Assembly (NCBI GenBank): GCA_000499405.2
Contig: HG738139.1
Location: 11,432,616 to 11,496,615 of the forward strand
Length of the DNA: 64,000 nt
DNA from: Onchocerca volvulus
Taxonomy: Eukaryota > Nematoda > Chromadorea > Rhabditida > Onchocercidae
Reading direction: 5' to 3'
The notes under the pieces were generated by a model. It made no database searches. It saw nothing but the letters and a program-made list of their open reading frames with translations, and had not been told where the DNA came from. This document shows, piece after piece, positions 12,491 through 25,310 of the stretch (within the stretch, counting starts at the first letter, position 1; every line of letters starts with the position of its first letter). The position numbers and the translations under genes are program-made.

Positions 12491-12837
12491 ATATTCTATT
12501 GGGGAATTTAATTCCATTTATGCATTTTAGATATTCATATTCATTATTTTATGCAGGTGTCTTGTTTAGCTTGAAATATTTCGTTCAAAAATTATACATA
12601 CTTCAAAAAAAAATTACTTTTCTAGTGCTGGATGATTATCGAATGTTTATTCCATGGTACTGTCAAAAGTTGCATTTATTTGCTAATTACTTACTGTAAT
12701 TAATTATTATTTGATCGAGAAAAAGGAAAAGTCTGTATTATTATTACTGGGCTAATATTATTTACCTGAACAGAATTGATACTATATTGTTATAATAAGC
12801 TAATCTTAGCAATGTGCTAATATTATTGTCCTACCGT

Positions 12838-13118
12838 ATGCACATGGCATTTAATCCATTTCTGGCAAGGCCAGAATTGGCCTTGCTACCACCGTATTTG
12901 CAACCACCACCATTTCCATCTTTACCTGGTCCAACGGGTTTTTTCCCTCGATTACCAACTGAAATAACCGAATTTGCACCATCATTATCATCAACCGGTA
13001 CACGAATTGTGGATGATGATGGTGTAATTGATAATCCAAAAGTGGAATTGGATGATAAAAATCTCTGGGATCAATTTTCCAATTGTGGTACTGAAATGGT
13101 CATCACTAAAAGTGGAAG
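12838..13118 (+). CDS. tbx-2: tbx-2 exon 1
   Basis: It carries a Pro/Leu-rich N-terminus and the start of the T-box (about residues 67-92). Two in-frame ATGs lie at 12838 and 12844; upstream in this frame only a GTG (12814) extends the frame. It ends agtggaag before gtgtac, splitting an Arg codon. A further 5' non-coding or trans-spliced exon cannot be excluded. Confidence 0.88.
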
Positions 13119-16100
13119 GTGTACATTTCTTCTTTTGCAAATAAATTTTATCCTAACTTAAAATTTACATTCAAAGATAGCTATTATTCAAATTTGGAAA
13201 TATTTCATTAAAGTTTTATCAGTACGAATCTTGCAAATTTAAATTTCATTAATGTTTAAAAAGTCTTAGGTGATTATTATTAACATCAAAAAAAAGATAT
13301 TTTCAAATTTTTGTTTTTTTATTCAAATTCAAATTTCAATATTATCAAAAAGAGCCTCCTTTTATTAAGTTTCAAATAGTTGATATGATTTGCCTTTCCA
13401 ATATCTAAATAATCAATAATCATTTTTTCTAAGGTAACCAAATCATTATCATTAATTTCCGTTTCATAGTTCTTTCCTTACCCTTGCATTCTTCAATGCA
13501 TCACTTTCAAGCCCATTTTACCGTATTCTCATTAATCTTAACTTAAAGCTTACACATGTTTTTTCATTCTAACTTCCAATAACATCATCTATTTTAAGTA
13601 AGGCCTTTTTTTTCTATCCTTTCTTTGATCGTTCAAATTCCGCAATACTTCTAGCTTTTCATTCTTTTTCATTTTGAAAAATGAAACTAAATCTATTGCC
13701 TTGTCTTAGAAACATATTTCACTTTTGCTGTTGTAGCAGTTTAAAATTTCAATCTTTAGCTAAAATATTGCCACAATTATTTGATAACTGATCAGCATTT
13801 TATCATTTTCTTACTTACTTTAAGCCAAATGCATCCATTTGCTCGTTGAGCAAAAATCATTTCAGCTTGTTTTTGCAAAATTATTAGTAATCCGTTTAAT
13901 TAGCATAATTATCGATAGTTAACCCGGAAGGATCCGTTATTTATGACAAATTATTTTCTCATCACTTTTTTTCTTTCCCATTCAATACCAACTATATGTT
14001 ATATAGGATGCGCTAATGCTAAAGTTTTATTTGTTGAATAATTTTTGACAATTATTAGTAAATTAAAATTAAAAAAAAAAAAAAAGAAGTTGCTTCATAA
14101 AAAGCTATTTCGCTCTTCATTTTGAATTGTTACTTTCCAGTAGAATCAATAAATGTATTGAGAAAAATCGATAAATACAATTAAAATAGACGAAGACAAA
14201 AGGATGCATTAATGAGTAACAATAAAGACAAGATTGTTTGAAATTGGTTCAAAATTTAAGAATTCTGGAACAATCAAAATGGCAGATTTTTTTCGTTTTT
14301 TTTTTTTCTTTTCCTGTCCATGTATGTGTAAAATTAAAGGATGATTTTTTTTTTTGTTGTTGTCTTTTTTGAGGAAAAAAAAAGAGAAAAAAGATTTTTG
14401 AGAAGATAATAAAAAAAAAAAGGGTTTTTCCTTATCAAATTACTCAATCATATCGCAAACAAAAGGTAACGACAATTAGAATAACTACTCATTGTTGTCT
14501 CATTCATTGATCCATTTTTTAATTTTCATTTTTAGCTCTTTTTTTTTTATTTTCTGTATTTGAATTTAATTTTGAAAAAAAAATGAGACTGATTGAATTA
14601 TATGATTGGTATAAGGATAGAATAGAAATAGTTTGATTAATTCAAATTAAGATCGACGGAATATATTATTTACACACTATCAATATAAATTATCAATGGC
14701 GTAATTTACATAGTATTTAAGCAAAAATTTTAGGATAATGAAAGTGTTGAGGATTAATTCGAACTTCGAATTAGATTATTTCTGATTAGTTATTGTTGTA
14801 AAATGTGAGGAGTAATTTTCTCGCAGTTTTCTCATAAATCGATATATTCCGTTTTTTCTTCAATAATTATAATTAAATTAAAACTAAAATAAAATCTGAA
14901 AGAAATCAACAGTTTAAATCGGAAAATTTGATAAATATGCCCATGAACTAAATCCTCGATAAATTTCATCTAAAAGATATTGATCTTTCAATTATAATCT
15001 CGCCTGAGACAATCAAGCAATTCATATTTCAAATATAAATTTACCGTAGAAAGAAAAAAAGACGAGAGTAGAATTAATGAATTTGAGTATTGAATTCACA
15101 TCTAAAATATACTAAATAAATTTTTAATCAATTTTGAACAATGGAAACGAAAAAAAAAATTATCGAAATTATCCATCTACTCGTCTGTCATGCAAATTGA
15201 CATATGTAGAAACAATTCACAAACATATGCACAAATTTGAAATTTGATTGGAATATTTTGAATAATTTCTTTTCTTTTATCTCTTTTAAAAAGATTATTT
15301 CTAATAAGCATGTTTATATGTATGTATCATTTATGATATTTAACACTTATTCATGACAGAAGAAATATCAGTTGAAAAGTTATTTAGATTTTGATCAAAA
15401 ATCCTTTTCCAATTTCTCTATGAGAGAAGAGAAACTAACAATTTGAACAATCAGTTGTTTAAATTGATTTCTTCTGAAGACATTTTTTGACCTTTGACTA
15501 ATAGTTCCAACACTAATACTACATCATTAATTAAAATACATTGAAATGAGTAGCTCTTTAGGTAAGATAAGTAATTTGAATTCAATGATGATAAGCTGGT
15601 CATTCCAGAAAATAGAAAAAATCTTTACACCCCTAAATATCCAACTTTACCAACCTTTCACCTTTTCTTTCCTCTTCCCGTAATTGATACTTCGTCGATT
15701 TTCTTCATTTGTGTTAAAAAGATTTATGACATTTTATAAAGTGGTAAGATGGTGCATATAAGAAGGATAACACATTTCAAATCTATTAATTTAAATTTAA
15801 TTAATGAATGTAAAATTGAAACAATGAAAATTCAAACAATTTTCCTGATGTCTTCTCTTTTTTTTTTGATTAATGAAAAATGACATGCAAAAAAAGAAAG
15901 GACGAAAGAAACAAATAAGAGTGATTTCGATAAATTTCTGCCAATGTTAATAAAACAATTTATGTTTACTTCTTTAAATGTAAACAAGTTTTGAGTTGTT
16001 AATTACACCAACTTATTAATTATAATTTTAAATTATTTGCCGATTATTATCATTACTGTTCAGTTAATTCTGATCAGCGGTGAACCGATCATCTCATGCA

Positions 16101-19100
16101 AAGGTCATTCCGGATATGCCCTTATGATACACAAAATATATTGTATTCATTTATTACTGACTAATCGAATTAGTATTATTTCAGGAAATTTTCTCAATTT
16201 TAGCAATTCTTTTCATAATCATTTTGTTACAACAATTATTTCGTATTATAAATAATTATTCTCTAATTGAAATTACTACATATTTGCTGATTTTTGATTC
16301 AAATTCATGAAATAGTTTTGAAAAAAAAAAAAACAATTTCAGATTTTAGATATGAAAAAAATAACTGTCAGTAATAATTACAAATATATGTATATATTTG
16401 AATAGTTAATCGATTTTTAGCAACTGATAATGACAAATATTTTTATGAGCTTTTTTATGATCAGAATGATTGAATCGACAAATGCAATATTCTCATTTAA
16501 ACATAACTTTTCACCGAAATAATAGAAAAGATTTCGTTTGACTTTCAATCTAATCAGTAATATTTAAATCAAATCTACACTTTAAAATCATAAATTTTAC
16601 ATTGCTACAGAAATATGCATAATTAGAACAAAAAATTAAAGAAAGATTGTTAGTTAATACAATCAATTTAAATAAAATGAAATTTAAAATTTCATGTTCT
16701 CTGTTGAAACTAAGCTTTGGCATTTTTCATCGAATATTATCTGTCTAAGGGTGACATTATCTTGTTTTATTGCCTTTTGTTTGAAATTTTACAACATTTT
16801 TCGTTTTTAATGAGCGAAGAAGAAGGATTGCACGAGTTATTTTATGGGAGTGAAAGAGGGGACAGGAAAGGAAGGAAGGAAATTTTTAGAAATGATAGGA
16901 GTGATTTTATTGATGTTATCTGGTTGACAATGTTGTGCGAATGAGCATGTACATTTTGAAGGGTGTGAATGAATATGGGGACTTAATTATATTTTCATCG
17001 TTCAATCAACCACCTGTTCGCAATTAATTAAATTCGTCGTGAAAATTCATCAAACATTGTTAAAAATGTTAATGCTTAACAGATAGATAAGCATGGCTTA
17101 AATATAAGTTCTTACTGATATATTTACAAGATACTGTTAGTGTAATAAGGTAACAAAATGCCATTGATAATGATATGATAGCCATGATATATGGCATTGA
17201 TGATAACATTTATGATAATAATAGATTTTATCATAATGAAAGTATTAATTACGGTTATAATACTAATGAAAAGATAAATGAATAAAGAAAAATATTGCAT
17301 TTTGTATTAATTTGAAATTTGACTATGTAAATTTGAAATATTGAGTAATTGATGTAAGCAATTAAAATTGGAAATAATTATCAATTTAAGCTAGCACTAC
17401 TTTTATTTGATCCACAGATTTTAATTTAGCTTAGATTCAAAAATATCATTTTGAAAAGAATTCTAATTTAAAATATTGAATAGACTATTTATTTGCAATA
17501 TATTATGGTTGTAAAAATATCAATTCGTATAATTTAAAATTTCAATTTAAAATAATTGGTTTAACTAAATTTGATTTAATTCAATAAATTTATCAAAAAC
17601 TTCAAAGCAAAAGCTTCAATTTAAAACTGCAAGACTTTCTTTTGAGATATCAAAATGCGTTGTATTATAGGCGAATATTTCCGGCTTTCAAAGTAAAGCT
17701 TTCCGATTTGGATAAACGTTCCAAGTATATTTTATTAATGGACATTGTACCAGCTGATGAATGTCGCTACAAATTTCATAATTCTCGATGGATGGTAGCT
17801 GGTAAGGCGGATCCGGAAATGCCAAAACGTATGTACATACATCCGGATAGTCCAGCAACCGGTGAACATTGGATGACAAAAGGAGCAAACTTTCATAAAT
17901 TGAAATTAACGAACAATATCTCCGATAAGCACGGCTTTGTAAGTTATTTTTATTTCATTCTCAATTTAAAAAATAAAAAATAAAAATTAATTTCAGATTA
18001 AATTTTTCATGTCATCATTATCTTGTTTTTTCTTAATTTAAATAGTTAACAAAATATGAATAAAATACAAAGGACGAAAATTTCCAACTTATAGCAATAT
18101 TTGTTTAATCATTGAAGAAGACAAATTTTAATCATATAAATCCTGTATTTTTCTTCCTTTCTTTCTTTCTCTCTCTCTCTCTCTCTCTTTCTAATTTCAT
18201 CAAGCATTTCCAACAATAGTCCTTTTTTTTTTTCATTCAAATACAGGTATATTCTAGGCCAGACAAAAAAAATTGATTCCAAAATCTGTTGCGACAGATG
18301 TTGAAAGCAATCCATCGAATTCAATTTATAAAAGAAAAAAAAAGTAAATAAATAAATAATCATAGAAATGAGAGAAGTTTTAATAATCATACCTTCAACT
18401 ATGTTGATTCGAAGTTTTTTTTTTTGGCAAAAGAAAAAATGGAGCGATTTCATTTTTCATTGTCAATATCAGATCAATTTCATTGTCAATATCAGTTTGC
18501 AAAGATCAATTCCAATTTCAATCTTTTTTTAAATTTCTATTCAATAATTAGTTAAATCATGTGGTTATGTGTGGTATTTAGGATTTGTAAAATTTTTTAA
18601 TGCTTGCCGGGAAACATTTTTTTTAGAAAGTTTTCTGTTTCAATTGAAAATTTTGAAAGTTTTTGAGTAAAGTGAATTTTAGATTTTTTCAACTTACAAG
18701 AAAAAAGAAGGAGTGTTTAATTATGAATTTATAATGAATCGTAAGTAATTGTTGAACAAATATATATATAAATAAACATAAATATGTGAACAAAAATAAA
18801 TATGTATACATAAACAATTTTAATAACAATAATTATTTTTTAAGAATTAATTATTTATAAATACTAATGAATATTTCATAAAATTTTAAAATCTGACGAA
18901 TTTTTTTAATTTATACTAAAATATATTTTTGATTTTAGCAGCAACCGTATCATACGATTACACTCATTCAAAATCTATTTTCGTATAAATGAAGTTTTTT
19001 TTTTTTTTTTCAAACTTATTCAACTTTTTATTCTTAGCTAAATCTTCCTTCATATACTATCATTTAAAATTTTTCGAATAATATTGTGGCCACTGGCCAA

Positions 19101-22100
19101 ATAATTATAATGGTGATTACTGTCATATTAAAATGGTTTAGTAATGAAAGCTAATACTTAATAAGTTTTGTTGATTCCAGTTGTCACATAGCGCTACATT
19201 ATTCATTCAATACAAAATTTAACTTCTCGTTGAACATTTTTCTCAATAGAGACAATTTAATTAGTGTGAAGAAATAAAAGAAAGAACGAAAAAAATTCCT
19301 TCCCAAATGCAATTTCAATCAATGAAATGCAATGGTCCGATGAAATTCTAACGTTTTCTCCCTTTTTTTAATTCATTTATTTCTATTTATTTAACGAAAA
19401 AAATTAACTTGAAATGTCAAAATCTTATCAAAACTTTTTAACTTGAAATTTTTGATAAATTATAAAAATTAAAATGCTGCATTGAACATTTATGCAATGC
19501 TTAAAAAGTAATAAATGAATGAAAATTTTTAATTATCAATTAATTTTCCTTTAAAAACCTAAATAAAAAAAAGAGGAAAAATTTTTTCTCAATTTTATTT
19601 TTTTTAATCAATCATTTCTATGCATCTCACGTTTGTAGCTATTTAATTAAATTATTATAACTAATAATTTTAAATATTACTGTTCGGAAAAATTTAAATA
19701 AATACTAAATGTCGAATAACATCATCCTTTCTTTCTTTCTCTTCCCTCTCTCTCTCTCTCTCTTTTTCTCCTTTAAATAATATCACGAGATGATTGTTTG
19801 CTCGACATTTATAAGTGTTAGTGGTGTGTTTAGCAAGATTTGTCGAGAATCAGGTCGAGAATGCCAGAGATATGACAAATAGCGGGATGAAAAAAGAGAG
19901 GAGGAAGTTTTCGAATTTGAGTAGCGATCGAACACTTTAAAAGCTAAAAGCACATGCCGATAAGAGAAGCTAACAAGCAAGCAATTAAACAAACTAATGA
20001 TCAACAAAGCTACCTACCGGTAGGTAACCTTTTCAAGTTCTTCTCCCCGCACTCCCCCGGTAGACGGGAGATGAGAGAGAGAAGCACAGGTGTGTAAATA
20101 GACACGACACCTTTCTATCACTTTAGGCAACCGCCATTGGCTCATTTCATCCATTAAATAAATTTCATAGTGCTTTCCCCAATCCAATCAAACTGAAGCA
20201 TTTACAAAAATCGATCGAAATGATTGCTTGGAATTGATCGAAAATTCTGGATAATAATTTGGGTAGCAAATTATATTTTAGTTCTTTATCTATACATTAT
20301 TAAGATTTATGAAGGAAATAAAGAAAGAGGGGCAAAAAAAGTGGTGACAGATGAGTGTAAAATTACAAACTAAATGTTTTAGGAAAAAATTTTTAACAAT
20401 GAAACAATTTATTAATAAAATTTTTGCATTGAAATTTAAATTTCGTTTCATCTTAAGGGATTTTTTGAAAATGTTTGGAATTGTTAGGGTAGAAATGGCA
20501 AGAAGTATTTGAGAGTAAATTATTGTATTAAATTAATGCATATAGTTAATTATGAAATATAAAAATTGATCAAAAATTTTTATTCAAATGAAAGAGCCCA
20601 AATTAAGGAGTAAAGGATAAAAATTAGTGATCAGCATAATTAAGTTTTCTCTTTTAAGTTATAGTTACACGAAATTTTTCATTTTTAAATCATTTTTAAT
20701 ACCAGTCTAAAAAATTTAATAATTACAAAAAGAAAAAGAATATGTTGCTATCATGTTCATGAACTAATATTTCATATTTAATCATATTTGTTAATTTCAA
20801 ATTTGTCAATATTGTTTTTACAAATAATTATTTTTCACGAAATTTTCGATTATATTAATCAGTTATCATATTTTTTAAAATAATATTCATTGAATCATTT
20901 TAGAAAAGATCAAAAAATGAACGACTCGAAATAAAACACTTTTACTTCAAAATGATTATCTTTTCTTCTTTTTTTTTCTTTTGTTTCCTGGTTTTTACAC
21001 TTTTATCTGTTTCATTCTAAAGTCATAAACTTTTTTAGCTGTCAAAAGAAAACGAAAAAAAAAGAAAGTTAAAATGATATGTATTCCATATCAGTCAGAA
21101 TGATCGATCAATTAACTATTGATCAAAAAGACAATTTTTCAAAAAGTTTCGTTAAAAATACAAAATTTTATTCTCAATATTTATTTGTTATCCAACTATA
21201 ATGCCAAAATATCACATATATTATTACATCGATAATATTAATTTCTTTTTTTCTCTTTCTCTCTCTCTCTCTCTCTCTAAAAGTTGTCATTTTATAAATT
21301 TGTTTAAAATACCGTTAAAATGATGTGTACTTCAAAAAGGTGTAACAACCATCTTTTCATTGTTTGACAATGATGATGACAATCAAGTGCTCGTCCACAA
21401 TTTATCCTACGGTAATCGAAAGATAAGGTGACATCAAATGATGACGATCCCTGTCTGTGTATGTCTGTCCGTCTGTTTCTATCTATGTTTATAAGGGGAA
21501 GAGGAAGATTAATGGGAAAGGAATGGTCTGTTTGTCCGTCTGTATCTTTGCAAAATTTACCATTGTCCTGTCCGTCTGTTTGTTTCCTGTTTAATCGTGC
21601 AAAATCTGCTGAGGTTTGAGGAATAAAATAATTTACAATGATGATGATGATGATGATAATAACAATAATAGTAATAATAACAATAATAATGATGATGATG
21701 ATGAAATAATGATAGGAAGCAGAAATTATTAATTATTTGTAAATATTTTCATCCAAGAATTATTTTTTTATGACTTTAATAATGATAACAATCATAATAA
21801 TAATATTGATAACAATAATAATATTACTAATAATAAGAAGAAAAACGATAATAGTTATAAATATTAGATAGACAAGATAAAAAAAAAAGAACTTCTTTGA
21901 AGTTTAAAAATTAAAATCGAATTCAAATTTAATCTATTTCAAATACTATTAAAAAATGATTCAGAATCAAAAGAATGAATTAAGCAGTAATATATGATTC
22001 AAATAATATTACTATTTTAAAAATCATAATTTGTCATTTATAATCATTTGTGATGATAGAAAAAGCTAATTAAATAATTTGAAAAAAAAAAAAAAGAAGG

Positions 22101-25100
22101 CGAAGGAAAAGATATGTAATATTCACTTTTCCTCTCTTTTTTTTCCATTTGTCAAAATGATTGTTAATAGAAAATGGATGGTTGATCATTGATGATAGTT
22201 CCTGATTAACCGAGCAATAGCCTGGTTGAGTTGTTCCATCCGTATGGTACCATCCATCAACAAACCATTCCAAAAACTATCCATCTATTCCTCTTCGAGA
22301 TTTGCCGCACCTTTTTTCAATGTGCTAGATGAAATTGACATGATGGTGGAGAAAAATGGAACATCTGACGCTTCGGGATTTCATTTATTACAAGCATTCA
22401 CACCCATAAACAAATTCTATTACTTTTTCTTTTTTTTTTTTTTTCAAAAAAAAACTTTTTTTTTTGTTTTTCGAATTTTAAAATAAATTTAAAATCTTCT
22501 TAAAACAACATTTGCTTTTGAATTACTGAAATAAAATACAATATCATATGAATAATCCAATGAAATAAAACTTTGATTTGATTTCTCGTTTAAAAAATTA
22601 TGCAATTAAAATTAAAATATTAAACAATTTTTTCATCCAAAATCAATTAATTGAAAAAATGAGATAAAAGTATTTTCGTAAATTTTACTTCACATTAATG
22701 CAAAATATGCTATGCTATCGAGAAGTATTCAATAGCAGAAGATGCTAAAATTCTAAAGAGATACTGTATCTAAAATAAGTTGTTTGTTAAAGTCTTCATA
22801 ATGTTATCATTAATTAGTTTTATCATATATAGTAAATATGAGCGAAAAATCTCTCAAGGAAAATGATATCAACAAATGATTCAATTAATTTCTATGACCT
22901 CATTTTATCAAAGTTTGATGAAAAAAATAAATAAATAAATTTAAAAGCAAAAATCGGAAAACATTAATTGCCTATTTTATTGGACAAATAAAGTCATTTA
23001 GAAAAGCGAAATGAATAAAAAACAAAACAAAACAAAATAAGCATGACAATGAACAAGTAAATAATCAAGTTTATTTGTTTTTTTTCCTACTTTCATTCTT
23101 GTCGAGTTAGTTAATTCATTTTTTTTTTTTTTAACAATTAACAACAAAAAAATTTTATAGAGCTCTTTCGTTTTTTTTTTCCCTTTATCCATTTTTTTTT
23201 TTTTGTTTTTGCTTTTGTTTGTTAAAATATTTTACAAATAAGCCGACTTTTTTTTTTGGAAAAATAGTTTCAGTAAAATTAATTTTGATGCACAAAGCAT
23301 ATAGTAACAACAATAATAGCACTGGTGTCAATAATGACCAATTAATTGTTAATTAATTTTTTCAGATTCATTAATGAACAAAACTTATCATTTTTTCCTT
23401 TATTTCTAATTACTCTTCGCTCTTATATCAAACGAAATCGAATTAATCCAATTTTTTGTTACTACAAAAATTTTCCAAAACAAAATAGAAAAAGGTTTAA
23501 AAATTTTCCTTTTTCTCCTTCATTTCATTTCTTATTTTCCTACATTTTCTAAAAGAAAAAAAAAGAACGGCAATTTTTTTACCATTAAATTTGTCTATTT
23601 GCAACTACTCAATTTGACGCAAATTTATTTAATGCTTAACAACTACTTTCCACTCAATTTTTCTCATTTAATTAAGGAAAACGCGGAAGAAATCTATTAA
23701 GAGTTGTTTTAAATTAAAATAACAAGCAATTTTATTGTGAAATAATTCTGAATAAATCACTTCTACTTTTTAAAATGTTGCATAAAATCAAAGTAAAAAA
23801 ATTAAAAAATTAAATGAGATTGCCGATTGTAACATACAAAAAAGAATAAGCGAAAATGATGTTGCGAAAACTGCTATTTCACATTTGAGGAAAATTCAGA
23901 CTGATACAAATCAGTCAACCTTATTGCTATTACTTGTGTAATAAAAAAAAAATTGATCGATTATTTCCTTGTTGCAATATTTCCAATGTAAAAATATTGG
24001 TAAAATTTATGAAACACTTTTGCAAATGATTAAAGGAAACTTTCGACTGTTGCAGTAAGCTTTTTAAAACTGCAAAAATGCAAAAATAAATAGAAAATTT
24101 TTGAAAATTTGCAAATTTCCAAGAAGCAAAAAGGAAGCCGAAAATTTTAATCTTTTTTAACTGAACCAATTGATCATTTTTTTCTGAACAAAAATTTTTG
24201 ATGTTTAGAAAAAGTTTTCAAGTTTCTGTTTTTTGTTTTGTTCTTTTTTTTTTGTTTATTTATTTCATTTTCCATAGTTTTGTGCAATTTTTTTTTTTTT
24301 TTTTTTTTTTGTCTTGGAAACTTTGCGAATTGTTGGAATGAATAAATGGAAATGAAGGGAAGGGAAGGGAAGGGAATGAAATGAAATGATTTTGGGTCGA
24401 ATAGGTTGACGATAGGTTGCTAAGCGGCTTCTACGGGGTCATTGATTCAGGACAACGACAGCTGTTGCGTCAATGTATCATAGTAACAAGATGTTGGTAC
24501 ATGTTGAAGATGGGAAATGAGTGCTACAGTGACCGTTTTATTGTGTCTCTCGTACCAACAATTCCTTGTCCTAGATTGATTGATGGCTATCATTATGGTC
24601 TACCTTATCAACCATTCTATTCTCACTCTTAATCCTCCAGGCTACCCCATAAATCCATTAAGATTATTCTAGCTTTTCAATACTTTGATGACACCGATTT
24701 GCCAATTGAAATATAACGAAACATTTCTATAACTTAGACAGCATCGGCTCGTTACAGAACAATTTTTCACGTTGAAACATTGAATTTCACATTGGTAGAC
24801 ATTGAATGTGTGCTCCAAAGAAATATTTTTGGTAAGCAGAAAAGTCAAGAGCCATGAGAAGCCATTGGATCATTATTATTATTATTATTGTTGGAAAAGA
24901 CTAAAGCTATCAAAAAAATCGGAAAAACTATCCTAACTGGCTATTTCCGGAAACTACTGTAATATTTCATTTTTCCGAGAATTTTTAATAGAAATCAGAA
25001 GAATATAGCAGCTCGAAAATAATCAATAATAAATTACTATTGAAAAAAATTTTTTTATACCTAAAATTATGATATCTGATTATCTCTTTGATTTTTTCCA

Positions 25101-25265
25101 TTTCTTTAATTGAAGAGAAAATTGCCTTATTTTAAAAAATTATTTCTCATAAAAAATTTTCAATCATTATTTAGAATTTATATTCTTGTTACTAATAATA
25201 TAAAAAGAAACCAAATTGAAATATTAAAGAATCGGCAAAGTTAGGAGGATTTAAATATCTATTCA

Positions 25266-25310
<45 letters not shown>

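Larger units (their letters stand above)
7358..12837. other. Intergenic region between HGH1 and tbx-2 homologues
   Basis: This is 5.5 kb without a supportable gene. It contains the HGH1 3' UTR, very AT-rich sequence from about 8.4 to 10.7 kb, a fold-back element at 10754-10818, a GC-rich island at about 11.33-11.76 kb, an ACATAC-type repeat and a tandem duplication at 12172-12490. The right part probably includes the tbx-2 promoter. Open frames here are short and lack family similarity. Confidence 0.6.
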
